From Capitulum mitella (taxonomy: Eukaryota > Arthropoda > Thecostraca > Pollicipedomorpha > Pollicipedidae): a stretch of DNA of 64,000 nt. Where the stretch lies: NCBI GenBank assembly GCA_030062745.1, contig CP099849.1:22370144-22434143 (forward strand), written 5' to 3'. A model generated the notes under the pieces. It was not told the origin of the DNA and ran no database searches. It worked only from the letters and a program-made list of their open reading frames with translations. Each line of letters begins with the position of its first letter. The stretch's first letter is position 1. The position numbers and the translations under genes were made by a program. Shown piece by piece: positions 38,465-51,590 of the stretch.

Positions 38465-39827
38465 CAGGATGGTCTGAAAGTTTCTGACCCACCATTACAA
38501 AGTCAGCCCCACAAATATCCGTCCAACTACGTCATTTTCTAACACAACTCGCTTTTCATGTTTATTGGTTTCCAAAGATAATGCAATATTGCCTCATCCG
38601 TCTATGTTTCGTGTGTTCATTATCGCCAGTGGTGTAAAAGTGCGAACTTCCGTCATGCCGCCAGCAACCCTTGAACTTATCAATTTATTCATGCCTTAGC
38701 TGAAGCAAGGTTTCCCAACATTTACACATAAGTAGGAACACCGCGGAGAAATGAGTTCGCATGCCTGATGGAACTGTTACCGGTAAAAAACTTAGTGGAA
38801 GACCAACAAAAGTTGCCCCAAAGACAAAATAGCTGATCACATCTTTGGCAGAAGAGCAAATTGGAGTTGGGACCACAAGATTGGCTAAGAAATTTAACTT
38901 CAGTGATGATTATGTCAGTAGAAACAAAAGGATTGGCGTAACGACTGTGAGGCGGCACGTGGGGCAAAGGGGGCAAAGTATCTTACAGAGAAGGAGTAAC
39001 GCCAATGTTCTCCAACAAAAACATCGATGATCGCCTGAGTTTCTGTACCCGTGTGGTTGAAGGCGGGTTTACTGATGATTCGCAAGAATGGAATATGTTA
39101 CGATCTCACATAATCTTCATAGATGAAAGTTTAGTGGAACTCAACCCAAAGCCGAACAGGCAAAATCGGCGCATGCGCACCAGTGAACCATCTGCCATCC
39201 CTCAAGTACCAGTCCCAAATTCTTCCTTCAAGATTATCGTGGTGGTGGAATATCAAGATAAGGGAAAACCGGCCTCCACATTATTAGGCCAGGAAGGATT
39301 GCTGATGGCCATTACTACAGCATCAAAATATTGGCCTCATACTTTCATTGACTGATGTTAAGGACACAGTTTCCAGAACAAGAGCTGTCGGTCTTTACGC
39401 AAGATATTGCCCGAGCTCACACGGCGAAAGAGACCCTGAAGGTCTCGAGGGACAAGATGAAGTTTTAGGCTGATTGGCCAAGTAACTCGCCAGATCTGAA
39501 TGTTGTAGAGTACGTGTGGGCGCGTTTGAAGAGCGCGATCTTCAATAACCACGCCCCCGAAACGGGAAACAACTGGTCGCCCAAATTGACCGTCCTGCGA
39601 ACAACTGATGTCGGTGACCAATGGGACAACTTGACCTGAGAATACATCAAGGACCTTGTTTAAAGTTTTCCCTCCGGAATAAAAGAGTGCCTACGAAATG
39701 AAGTAACACCACGCACTAATAGTACTCATCGTTTGTTAACAGTAAATCGGTAATGCATTGAAATACACTTTAATTTGATTCCCCTACATCAGCAGAGTCG
39801 TGTGTCAGAAATTTCAGGACCAACCTG
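38465..39827 (+). mobile_element. Dead Tc1/mariner-family element (DD34E), about 1.36 kb
   Basis: The ends form imperfect inverted repeats: CAGGATGGTCTGAAAG with TTTCTGAC on the left, and the reverse complement of the right end reads CAGGTTGGTCCTGAAA with TTTCTGAC. The left flank is the expected TA; the right flank is CA, so the target duplication has decayed by one base. The internal region codes for a broken transposase. It is a single old insertion between CpG-rich blocks. Confidence 0.85.
38700..39663 (+). pseudogene. Tc1/mariner transposase pseudogene
   Basis: The frame is broken by stops and shifts. Recognisable parts are the linker SGRPTK (about 38794), the first catalytic Asp in FIDES (codon 39122), the second in TQDIARAHTA (codon 39403) and the acidic third in SPDLNVVEYVWARLK (Glu codon 39508). 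There are 34 residues between the second Asp and the Glu, the DD34E layout of the Tc1 group. A TAG at 39466 lies between those two residues, and the first Asp is in another frame, so no active enzyme can be made. In life such enzymes cut and paste the element at TA sites. Confidence 0.85.
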
Positions 39828-42800
39828 CAGTTTACCGAGATAACCTCTATTGCAATGACTTTCCCGTTTAGTAGTCCTAGAACGATACGTACGATAATGC
39901 CTTCACATGAGCTTTATCCTGTAATGTATGTATTCCGTTACGAATGGCTGGCGCAGAGAACTGTGTCTGCCAGCGTGGACCGTTATTAATAATGTGGTGG
40001 CTTTAAGTAATTAATTGGGGTGGATTAAGATGAAAAAATAATACGAAGGTGGGGAGTAATAGGGAACTATCTTGACCCTTCTTCACATACCGAAAGTCAG
40101 TGACGTTGCAGCCTAGTTGAGAAAGTACAAAATTGTAACTAATTGGGAATAGCTGGCAAATGTGCCGAATTACAGATAGCATTTACATATAACCTCGCGG
40201 GATTGTTAACATACGCATTGTCAATAGTCCACAGCAGCCACATTTTGGGTTAGGTTTGTTATAAAGATAATTTTTATGCTGTGTACGCACATTTTCCCAG
40301 CACAGTCGTAGCTCATCGCCTCTCCGGATAATCAGAAATGCACCTTTCCAAACGGTTGACACCGATAGCGAAAACGGTCTGTCACACTTTCCTTTTGACA
40401 GTTGACTCCTGCTTCAGAGAGGTCGCTATTTTCTGCATGCATGAGTGCGCGACATGTGTCTGACGTTCAGCAGCGTCGGCCGATCGCCGCCCATGACAGG
40501 TGTGTTGTGAGTTCGAAAAGAAAGCGGGCTTGCTAGTTAACGCTGGTCACGGTTGGACGTCAAGGACGTCTCCATTGCTGCGAAGCCTGAGTTTGAAACT
40601 GCTGTGGCTGTGGTATTTGTTTATAACAGTTGGAACTGTCGGTGAAAGTGTCAAAGGTGCTGTGACCAACAGAAGCCCTGCGTAGTGGGAATCGTGTGAC
40701 ATGGTGGTCGAGAAGCTTCCAGAAGAAAGTGCTTGTTATTTGGGCTCATCCGGATACATATAAGAACATAAATTGGCTGAATTTTTGGTACTAGCTACTG
40801 TTACTAGTACTACTACAACCACTAGTACTTCTACAGGTTTACTTTTAATGGCCTGCGCTTGGCATTGGGAAACCAGTTTGACGTATTGCTGGTAGAGACA
40901 TTCAGATATGGGTAAGGTAGCATGGAGCTCTTAAATCTGGTAACATAACGTTTTATTGCTATATCTTCCTGGTGCGTTTTTTTTATTTTGTTAAGGAAAT
41001 TGTTTTGGCAGTTCCTTACTGACATTTTACTGCGGCGTTGGTTAGTTTTTTTTGGAAAGTACACGAGCAAAAAGTTGTTTTGTGTTATCAAAGAATATGT
41101 ATTTCGGCACAGATTGATATTCATTCGCGTGGTCGTCGCTATTGAAAATGGTTTCCCAATTTATGTCTAATATGCGGGTTTTTTCCTGTGAAAAAGTGCT
41201 TTCCCTCTACTTACACATACTTCGAAAACACTATTATTTTCTTATAAACAACTGCAATCTGCCTCCTAGCGCATGGGCCTTGCCGGCGTTTATTCCGGCA
41301 GCTGCATTCAGTTGTCAATCCTCAGGTGAGATGGCGAACCTTAAAAAATACTTTACAATCCCAAGATAGGTATGTACCCGCCGGCCAGGGCATGTAACAG
41401 GGGCACTCACGTCAATGCGACTCCGCTATTACTGCAATCGCCTCGTCCGGCCGTCCAACGAAAAGGCCGCCGTTCGCCGCGTACCACGAGCCAAGTGATG
41501 CAGCGCCGACCGCGCCAGGCATTGTGTCCGGCATCACGGCCGTCGGATCGTCGGCTGTGTCGTGACTGCACGCTGCGCCGTAATTGTATTATTGTCGGCG
41601 CGGCGCAGCGCCGAAACGGTTGTCGCGCGCGGAGGAGCAAAAGGCACCCTGCGACGGCCCGTGGTACACATGACCGCGACTGAATGGGAGCGGTTCTGCG
41701 GGGTAGATAATGCACAGTTGCGAAAGTCGGGCCCTTGAGTCGCGGACCTGGTGCTTCATATTCCGGTCAGATCCGTTTAATGAAGCTAATTGCAAACGGA
41801 AACTGTCTGAAGTGGTCCAAGACTTCAGTTGCTGCCATGAGGCGAAGATAACTGGGGCGAGTTGGTTGTTTTTGATGAGATATATTTTAACGTTACGCAG
41901 AACTGAAGCTATCCGTGGAATGTGGCGAAATGTTGTGGGTTTTGCTGGCCATCTTTGATAACTCAAACAGAGTTGAAAATGTCATTGTTGTCTTTTGCAG
42001 ACGCTGAATATCGCATTTGGCACACTTGAGAAGACATGTGAGTCCTTGTGAAAAGTCGTGTTTTGGTAATTTAGTGCACATCTGCATAAGTATGCATGTT
42101 TGTATGCGCATAGGCAAGGCAGCAAACCCCCGGTCGGACACTTCTTCCATCAGGCGAGGTCTGTGTTTGTGTTCGTTGGCTGTACCGGTGACGGCGAAGA
42201 ATGCTAATTAGAGCCAAGGACGGACCCCACCTAAAAGAAACTGAGAACAGTTTTCTAGGATTAACGATGCAAACCACCCGTGTTCTCCATTGCTAAGTAG
42301 AATGGAACCGATGGTATACGGAAGCTCTTTTTACATATATGTCATACTCACACCTGTTTTGGAATGAAAAGACATGAAAAGTAAACTCACATTAAATCCC
42401 TTAGCTACTATCATTTCTTTTGCGAGTACAATGCCATTCTCTCCCGTACGACCGACGGGCGATGACAACCCAAACTTCTGTTCGATTTTCCGTGGAGGAG
42501 GCTGACCTACCCCTACCTATTTACGGCCTACCTGGCCCCAGCTCTAGCGCGCACTCCCCGTCGGCGCCCGCCGCCGGCCGGCACGTTTTCGGCGCTGCAA
42601 GGACGCGGAAGAGCGCCCTCGCTCAATTAGCAGTAATGGGCCGGGCGTCGGCCCGCCGTCGCGCCAACCGTCGCCGGCCGATAATGACCGTTGTTTGCTG
42701 CGCGGCACGACCTTCCGTCGCCCCAGCACCCGGCGCGGCCGCTCGGCGAGCCTCGGCACTCCGGCCGCAGTCGCAGCGGAGATTCGGGCTGGTGGTCTGC

Positions 42801-43365
42801 GTCGGAACTGGGGATGAACAGCCGGCTGCGGACCGTTTGACGGGCCGGCGCCGGCCCGTCGAGTGCTCGGTTCGGGCGGCCGTGCGGTCTCAGAGTTGGC
42901 CCATCTGTCCTTGTTTCAGCTGCCGCTGATGCGGGCATTGTTAGAGCTTGAAGGAACGGAAGGACTCTGCTGGCTATTGTCTTTTCTGCGCGTTTTTCCT
43001 GAGCTGCGTTCTGCACGTGACAGCTCACTGTTGTTCTTAAAATCTGGGCGTTACGAAAGGGAAGCTGGTGAAGGTCGCATTTTGCCCGTTAAGTGCCTCC
43101 AGCCGTGGCTATTGTCTCGTGGGGTGGGCGCGACGAACCTGAAGAGTCCTGGTGAGCCGAAAGGCTCCGAATCCTTTGTTGTACGGTGGGAATACATACT
43201 CAGCTGCTCGATGCATAGTTTCTCATATGCTGTACAGGTCGAGTGACAGCATGCTGTAATCGCATGGACGGACATTCGTAAACAACAACGAGGTCAATGT
43301 CTAATTCATTCGTATTTTATTCAGGCGGCCTTTTCGCTTGTTTCACCTGATCCCTGACGTTTCAG
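39828..43365. other. Intergenic, no gene recognised
   Basis: It contains CpG-rich blocks at about 41390-41700 and 42530-42900, each with embedded TAAT/ATTA cores (for example caattagcagtaatg near 42625), and AT-rich sequence between them. I see no exon. Confidence 0.35.
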
Positions 43366-43515
43366 AGCGGCACGACGAGCGGCTCGTCTCGGAGCGGTTC
43401 GACCGCGACGAACGACGGGGCCGGAAGCTCCAGTTCCGGAGACTGGACCGGAAGCATCAGTTCCGGAGGCTCGACGGTGTTCCGGCGCAGCCAGCACTGC
43501 ACGGACGTGTTCATG
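43366..43515 (+). CDS. Candidate internal exon, Ser/Gly-rich, unknown gene
   Basis: An acceptor (cctgacgtttcag, after a fair pyrimidine-rich stretch) and a donor (atg-GTAAGG at 43516) bound 150 bases that are open for 50 codons, phase 0 at both ends. The product is rich in Ser, Gly and Thr (SGTTSGSSRSGS, SSSSGDWTGSISSGG) and ends STVFRRSQHCTDVFM. Codon third positions are GC-rich, as in the KPNB1 exons. I do not recognise a family. A low-complexity linker in a larger protein would fit. A chance open frame is also possible. Confidence 0.35.
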
Positions 43516-46500
43516 GTAAGGGTTTATCTTCCCACTCGATCTTCGCTGAAGCCTGTCGGCGTGCGGCGGGACCTGACGTCACGGTCTTGTGACGTCACCC
43601 GGAGCAACGGCAGGGCACCCACCGGAGCCACGAGACCGCAGACTCTTGTGGAGAGGAACGGGTGAGGGTGCGGCTCACTCATCAATACTTCCGTTACTGT
43701 AAGGTATTGGTATTATTGATGACGCTGGGAATACTAACACCTATCCACGATCATCATTAAAGTGCATCGATGCGTGAAAATGGTGCTGACGCTGGTCCAC
43801 TTGGATAAACATGTGATGCAAAGGGCTTCCATCGACTAATATCACCCGGTTAATGAGATGTATTTTCTTTCTTAGTTTCAAATAAGTAATGTGCCTTTTG
43901 GAGTGTTATGGAAGGTGTAGACAATATGCTTTACTGAGTTGTTCATTCAGAATGTCACGGGTACTATCCAAGTTATCATAAGATTGTGGTCAATTAGTCC
44001 AGATCATTTTGCATATGATTTCAGCATCTCGCTTATGGAGGGTAATGTCGTCTAGATCACAGCGATACAACTCTAATTTTGGCGAGATGATTTGGAAATC
44101 TGGGTCACGTGAAATGTCACCGCGATCTCTGATATACACTATGTCATTTCGGTTGATGACGGTCTAACAACAGGTAGCGACTGATGATTGCGGGAGTTCT
44201 TGAGTAACGACGAGGTATGCATCCTGGCGAATAACGCAGCTCCCCCAGACGGGGGTCACTCTGCGCCCCTCAACCTGCGCCGCCGAGAACAGCGTGCAAA
44301 CCGCGCCGCGAACGCAGCGGGAACCTCACCCGCCCGGCGCACTGCACACGCAGGCGACAATTGGGGTTCTCATGACCTCGCCTGGGGGCGAGGTGACGGT
44401 GCAGGGTTCCGGCGGCCCGTCCCTGAGCTCCTCGGCCGGGAGAAAGGCGGCCGATGCGGGAAGTCCTCCCGCCTTCCGCCGCCCACCCCCAGCTCCGGCA
44501 GCGGGGCCGACCGACCGGCTCTGACTCCCGGGAGGCAATGAACCGAGCTGCGCCTATCGGATGGACGTCAGAGCGCGTTAAATCACGCCGGCGAGGAGCC
44601 ATAAAATGTTGTTTTGGGTTGCAGTTTTATTATCTCCACCGTTGTGGTAGGCATACTGATATCTTAAGACATTTTGTGTGGTATGCAGATGTGCTTTGTT
44701 GGGCACTGTTCGAACGGGGTGAAGTCAGACAGGTTAGCAGCATGCGTCACCCTTGCGGTCGACCGGCCTTGAACTAGAGACGTTCGGACCTGGTACTGGC
44801 TGTGTCTTTCTGGCTGCCCGGACACAGCTGCTTTCCGGATCGCGCCGACCCGTCCGACGTGCATTCAGAAATGTTTTAGAAGTATTTAAAGCTTGTGAAT
44901 CATTCAGTTGGCTGGCCGAATACGCTCTACCTGCCGAAGGCCTCCCCAATATTCAATGATCGTCTTATGAAAGGCCGGTGCACGCGCTATGCCTCAATCG
45001 GTCGTCGATGTCGTCATCGATCCTGGGGAGTGTTGCGACGTCTGCTGTCGCTCGCTGGAACAAGGTCGGCCCGCTGCTCGTGCGTCATGCACCTCCCGCA
45101 AGATCTGCTCCGACCGCCCCCCAGTAAACACGGGCATTCGTCTTGCCCGAAACAAACAGCGACTAATAGAAAACAGCAGGCAGATTGCGGCTCCGGACGC
45201 CCGGCTGATATCAGCGTGACCTATCTGTGACCCGCTGGGAGTGAGCCGGCGCAGTCCGCCGGAAACTGGCATGTTTATGATGGCGGGGAACGACCCGGTT
45301 GCCTCACCGCCGCTGGTGCTACACGCTTACTCTGCGTCGCGCTCTCAGTGATGCGCTGCTGTGCGAGAATGCAGTCTCCGTCGTCGCGGTCGCCGGGGAC
45401 AGGCTGTTGTGCGGAGCTCCAGTCGCGGGCGGTTCTTTGCAATGCTGCCCTGCAGTCTCCGGTTTCGGGGACGTCGATCGTTTGATGAACGCAATGAGTT
45501 TGATGACCTTTAGAGACGAAGACTGATCGTTCGCAGCCATCTGTGGTTCGTTATCCGCGTAAATGGAACCCTTGTGATAATTTAGCCAAGTGTTGTGCCA
45601 GGTTATTAAAATGCAATATGACTGACTTCCGTATTTGCTTATAACTCGCACGGAAATGGAATCAGAGCTTGACACTTAAGTGAACCAAACATTTCAAGTT
45701 GACTGACTTGCGACTTTCGTGGTTATGATTATTTATACTCTTGTTAAAGCAAATCGCATCTGGGTCAAGCTACCCGGAAAGTGACACGATGACTTATTTT
45801 TACCCACGATGCTGTTTGCTGCTGTCAGATAAAACCGGGCTAAATCCATCAGAGGCCGGCCGACTAAATTGCCTAGGTGTTTTGTTGAACACTTGCGGGC
45901 ACAAAACATGCTGAGATTGCATGGCAACTCTGAAAGCCTCAGTTAAATGGACCATTATGTTGGTGATTGGTGGCCGTCGCTGGTGTACTGCCGTGACAAG
46001 AACAGATGCGTCATAGTAACCCTGTTATTCGAATACAGGAAACAGTATACAGGGTACCGGATATGATTCCAGGGTATATTTTTAAATACAGGATAAAGGG
46101 TAGCTCTGCTTTATTTTGCGCTATTTATATGTGATCGTACTGCAGTATGTGACTTTTTGTGTAAATTCATTTTGACGGACATATTTGAGGTTGATGTTTG
46201 AAACCAGTTAGTGCTATTATATAGAACTACTAAGTGATACATTCCAAGTTCTCTGCAATCGTTGCTTTGAGAAAATAAATAGATCTATTTATTGATGATG
46301 TGTATGATAATATATTTGCAACAATAAATAATAACAGTGCTTGAAACATATCTTATGCCATTAACAGAAACACCGGGACACAGTCGCTGTCGCGGACGGA
46401 TGCTTTCCACAAACAACAAAATCGTCCAGATCGCCCATCCCACGATTTGCGTTAATCCCTTTTACCGCACGGGTGACCGCCCGTCCTACGGCGGCCGCAC

Positions 46501-46915
46501 TGCTCGCGGATACGACTGGTCATCGCTGTGGTATTTCCTCCGCACATCACGGAGCGGCGCCGCGCCCCTGGCGGACCCGTTCGCGGTCCGGTGGTTGACG
46601 GCGCAGCTGACTGCAGACGGCCTGCGATGGCCGGAACCGCCTTATCTGGCGGATCGCCTTTGTTAGTAAATTGCGCTCCGGCTCTCAAGGTTGTTTTGGT
46701 CGGCAGTCGTCACCTTGCAGTGTACGCGGATGTGGGGATCTGAGAAGTGTACTATGCGGTAAGAAAGAAGCCAACCGGTGTATCCAGAAATATCCAGATT
46801 CATTGGGACCGATTGGCTTGTATGAAAAAAGGACTAAAAAATCGAGAATATAGAACAATTTGTTTATGGTTCTACTGGAACAGGATCAAAGCTGCCAACT
46901 TCAATTTCGGCCTTT
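43516..46915. other. Intergenic or intronic, no gene recognised
   Basis: AT-rich DNA with CpG-rich blocks at about 44230-44540, 44980-45480 and 46400-46680. Open frames in the blocks overlap on both strands and show no domain. Confidence 0.35.
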
Positions 46916-46919
46916 TTAA

Positions 46920-48109
46920 CCCTATTCCCGGCACATGGGCTGAATCCGCCCCCCTCGGGGTTTTTTCTTCCAAGGTTTTTGACGCAGCGCCACGAAACTT
47001 GGTGACTTTTCCTAGCTATTCTTTCTATGTGTTGTAACAAAATTTCGTAATTCTATTTCGCTCAGGGGCGGAGCCACTTTTTGGAAGGCATCTCAGGCCA
47101 TTTTTGGCCCTGTTGAGGGTGAAAAGAAAATGGCTGTTAAAAGTGGTGTTTTTAAGATAGAAATTAAACTTTGTATGGATGTATAGGTAAACAGTTGGGA
47201 AACATACAAATGCAATTTGGTTAATATGAGGTCACTTCACAAGGCCAGAGCAAGGTCAAAAGTCAAGATTTGGTTTCACAGAAATAATTTTGGCGCTATT
47301 TCTTGAAATGACAAACCCGGAAGAAGTGTGACGTAGAAGGGTGTCCTTTACTTGTGTGCCAAGTTTCAGCTTGATATCAGGTCGGGTCACGGAACTATGA
47401 CCTAAAACGTCAGTTCGCGTACCCTATATCACAACAGCCGTAAGATGGAATTTTCAAAACAGAGTGAATAGAAATGGTTGAAAACGTTTCAAGATAATGT
47501 TAAATTCACACGAGATTATTCCAAGTGACTACAAGGTCGCTGAACGTCATTTAGGGCCAAAGGTCATAAGTTGATCTGAAGAGCATGTGACCATGACATG
47601 TTCCCCTTTTCATGTCCCTGGCACCGTCTGTGTTAACAGTATGCAAACATTGTAATACTATTAGTATTTCTTCGGCATAACATGACTAGTAGAAGCCAAA
47701 AAAGGTGTTTGCACCTTTTTTGTTAATTCGGTTTTTGAAAAGCTAAACCCCTTTTCTGAAACTCTGTGAACGCCTACGAATTTTCCTAAAATCTGAAATG
47801 TATGAGCCAATGGTAAAATTCCCATCCATAATCTCTCGATTCATGCCAGTTTTATCGAAATCGGTTGATAAACAACGGCGTTTTATTAACTCCGAGAATA
47901 TCCCCCATTTTGACTTTTTGCTCCCTGTATCCACTCCTTCCGGAATTTTGAAAACTTCTTTTTATAAAAATGTACTTTAAATCATGGAAAACCGATTGCC
48001 GTTTGTTCCGATGAAATCGGATGTGTAGCTCTTGAGATCCCAAGGGGGCCGAATCCGTCCCCTCCCCTGCCGGGAATCGGCCATACCGTCTAGACCACCG
48101 GAAATAGGG
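46920..48109. mobile_element. Non-autonomous piggyBac-like element, 1.19 kb
   Basis: TTAA (46916-46919) is followed by CCCTATTCCCGG; the right end is CCGGAAATAGGG followed by TTAA (48110-48113). The 12-base ends match at 11 positions when inverted. Further in, GCTGAATCCGCCCCC on the left has an inverted partner around 48047-48064 (ggggccgaatccgtccc). A TTAA target duplication and CCC...GGG ends are hallmarks of the piggyBac superfamily. No transposase frame is present inside (the longest open frames are about 63 codons), so it would depend on an enzyme made elsewhere. Confidence 0.78.
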
Positions 48110-48113
48110 TTAA

Positions 48114-51100
48114 TAAATGCTATGCAGACTTCATTGACAAGTAACTGTACAACAATGTCTTTATCAATCACAGTTCATTACGAACACATCAGTACAATGT
48201 GGTACAATGTGGATAATGCACAGATAAATGCATGTATGTAAAAAGGAATTTTTAATTCGGTTGGAGATTCATGGCAAGCCATAAAAGAATTAGTTTTTTT
48301 GGGCAGTGTCTTTCCTTCCCGTAAAAAGGTTGGTTCCGTTCGTGAACCTTGTACGTAAGGACACAGCAAGAGGACGTACTCGTCTGCAATAAAACACCTT
48401 CTTGCCGTGTACTGGTATTAAATGGCTGAAATGAGACATCCGTGAACATTCGTTCTTTTACAGCACCAGATCACGTCACCTCGCGCTTCTTTAAGACACT
48501 GAACAACCCCAGTGAAAATCTTAGATCAGATATAGCGGGCGAGGTTGTTAGAGAAGAGGAAGGGTGCCTGTTCTCCCTCTCGTCACCCTGTCTCGTGGCG
48601 TCACCGCCCAGCGGCGACCGGTCGGTCGTAACAGAGGTGTCGGCCACGTCAGCATCTGGGACACATTGCCCTACTCCGTGCGGTGCGGGCAGGGACGCGC
48701 AGCCACCCCCTCCCGTGACGTCACGGAAAGGCCTACTGCGTGACCGGTGGTCGGTGGCGGGAGGTGGTGACGTGTGGAGGGCCGAACAGCGCCGCGAACG
48801 CCGCCGTTCGCCGCGTGGTACCTGACACCGTGGGCCGCCCCGGCGAGCTCTGCGGGGTGGGAAATTGAAGGGACTCTGCTGCTGCAATTCAGTGATTTGT
48901 TGCAAATGCGTGGTGCATCGATCATTGTGATTTGCTGCAGAGACTGCCTGCCTCCCGGCATAAATCCTTGTTGAGATAAACTGCAATGTCGTTATCCTAG
49001 TTAGACATTGCACAAACTTCGGAAACGCAGGACATCGGACGCATATCTCATATTTTTCACCAGATATTTCATGTCGCCCTCCATCGACTGCGCGGTACGT
49101 TCTCCTGCGCTTACGTCGGCGCAAGAGTCCATGTAGTTGATGGTTTCAGGTGTTTATGGTCGGGATACGCCTCAATGGCCAGATATAGCGAAGTAATGAA
49201 GATTAGGAAACGCTTCACTGAGTACGTGCCATTCTTTAAACGATGCTAAATCTTGACGTGGCTTGGCTCCGCTCGAGCACGTTTTGACTGCTTGTTCATT
49301 ATGATATCCCTCGCGCTCCAACTGGCCGCCTGCTCACAGCCTCACTCGTCGAACCTGGCCTTCCTCCTGTATACATCACAGGCAGTGTGAGCAGCTCAGG
49401 TGGCTGCGATAGGTGCGCTCTGGCACAACCGCTCGTCATCCTCTCTTGCGTGTCAACCCTTTCTGCGTGGTAACGAACGTCATACGACGTGAGCGTACGT
49501 TCACAGGGCCCCGCACACCCACATAAATTCCTGGCCCCGTCCCGTGATAATACACTTTACATACACGCGGTCACACGTCTTGTCGCCGCGGGTGCCAGGA
49601 GACTGGAGGCGTGGAGGTGAGCCTTTCCGAGTCGTTCGAGCGTGTAGTGCTCCGCGTGTGGGGCGTTAAGCACGGGTCACAGGCGGGGCACAGGGACACC
49701 GCTCCTGTTTGCACCGTGTTTACCGGAGCGACTGGGACGACTCGGGCGAGAAATCGGCCCAGCGAGTGGGCAGCGCGGCAGATGGCGCCTGGGAAGCCAT
49801 GAATTATTCAGACGGCCTCTGCTGCGGTGCAGGATTCGGTAGACCTGCCTGTAGCCGGCGAGACCGGTGAGCCGTATTGAACAGCGCGGAGTGCTGCGGG
49901 TCACAGCCTCCGGCGTAGCGATAAATCAACCGACTAATCCCATTCCCGCAGTATTTGCTTGTGGGAACGCAGCGAAATCCTCGGCTCTGGCGGACGAAAA
50001 TCGGTCGTTGGTGGTAAACGGCACTGTTCGACGTGACGTAACTACGACGGATGTAAAAGTTTTGCCAATGCATCTGCGGGTGTGGTTCTCGACCCAAACT
50101 GCAGACCTGTGGTCATTGTCACATAGGACTGTCGTTGCATTATATGCAGCCCACTGACCTTCACTGTGTGACAGAAGGCGCATAATTCTCGGATGAACGA
50201 GAACATAAAATAACACGATCCCGATTCTAGCATTTAAATAATAGTCAATTCAGCAGCGGGTGCGTGCAGCCCATCAGGCCTGATCCGGACATCACACCAC
50301 ACAGCGTGTGGCTGCACACCGGTCATCCCCCACGCAGGGTCTGCGTGCGTGGTTCTGACCCAGTTGCGAGCCTGCGCCGGTCTGGTACCTTCCTGAGATG
50401 GTTCGACACTGTCGTGATCGGCGCTGGCCGGCATACCCACTCATTACCGCGAGGAGGCCGACAGTTGTCGACCTCGTAGCCCGTCATCTGTGGTCGTTCG
50501 CGCTCGCCTTTCGATAGGCTGAGACATTAGGTCCCGAATTTGGTGCAAGATCCCAGCGCACCTCTGCACTTTCCGACGGCTTAGTGTTAAATACGAGGAA
50601 GATTGGAACGCGTTTTTGGATGTCGAAATCAGTGTAGTATGCTTCTATGTTCTTTGGCGAAGCTCGTTTGGGTCTGCTGATCTTGGTATGTCTCATACCA
50701 GGAATGTTCAGAACGCAGGAATAATTCTAATGCAATAAACTCCTTGTAAGCTCCGTAGCTTTCCATCTATGTGTTGGGCAGGCAAGACAATGAATCATTA
50801 ACACATTTAAATGATTACGTCTCGCATGGTATGGTCGCCGCTCTTACCAGTTTTTGTTTCCTCCAGGTGACCACGTCGTTCAGTGAACGCGTGCAGGGAA
50901 AGCATAACAGAAGCTATCGCCTCTACGTAATTGCAGATCAAAATTGCTTTTTTATCACGAATGCAGTACTTTTCAGTCACATTTCGATCACGCTCCCGCG
51001 TATCATGGCGTCGATGATACTATGCTATCTTCTCAAAAATCAACATGAGGTATTCGGAGCCTGTCTGATACCCGTCGATACTCCGTGAAGAAATGCCTGA

Positions 51101-51590
51101 CACCGGTGTGTGGCGGGGCTCGGCCCGACGATTCACAGGTATTTGTAGAAAGTCGTAAATTCCTCTCGACACAACAGCGATCTTCGCGTGGTACTCATGG
51201 CACCCAGGGACTTTGTGGCTGGCGTCCGCCCTCGCCGAAGAACCAGTGAAAGTCTTGCCATAATTTCCATGCGGCGTTATGTTGAGTTTGCTGACTCGTC
51301 TGGCCGGGCTTCACCGTGTGGCCGACCTGCGGTTAACAGACAAGTTTTATTACGCCGCTGCGTCAATTCGTGGTGTCACGGTGAAGGCGGCCTGTGCTCG
51401 CCGCTGTGACGGCATCCGACTTCGGACTTTGGCTGCCGAATCGGCTTGATGCACATGTCTTTATCGACTCTGGAGCACAGGGCGCTGCGAGAATACCACT
51501 ATGGTACGTCGGAGAGATCAACTGTGATGCAAACGAGCTTGCCGATTGTTGGCACGGGGCCTCCATCGCCTGATCCAGTATGGGCGCGGC
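48114..51590. other. Intergenic or intronic, no gene recognised
   Basis: Mixed AT-rich sequence with CpG-rich blocks at about 48550-48870 and 49590-49870. No exon is supported. Confidence 0.35.
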
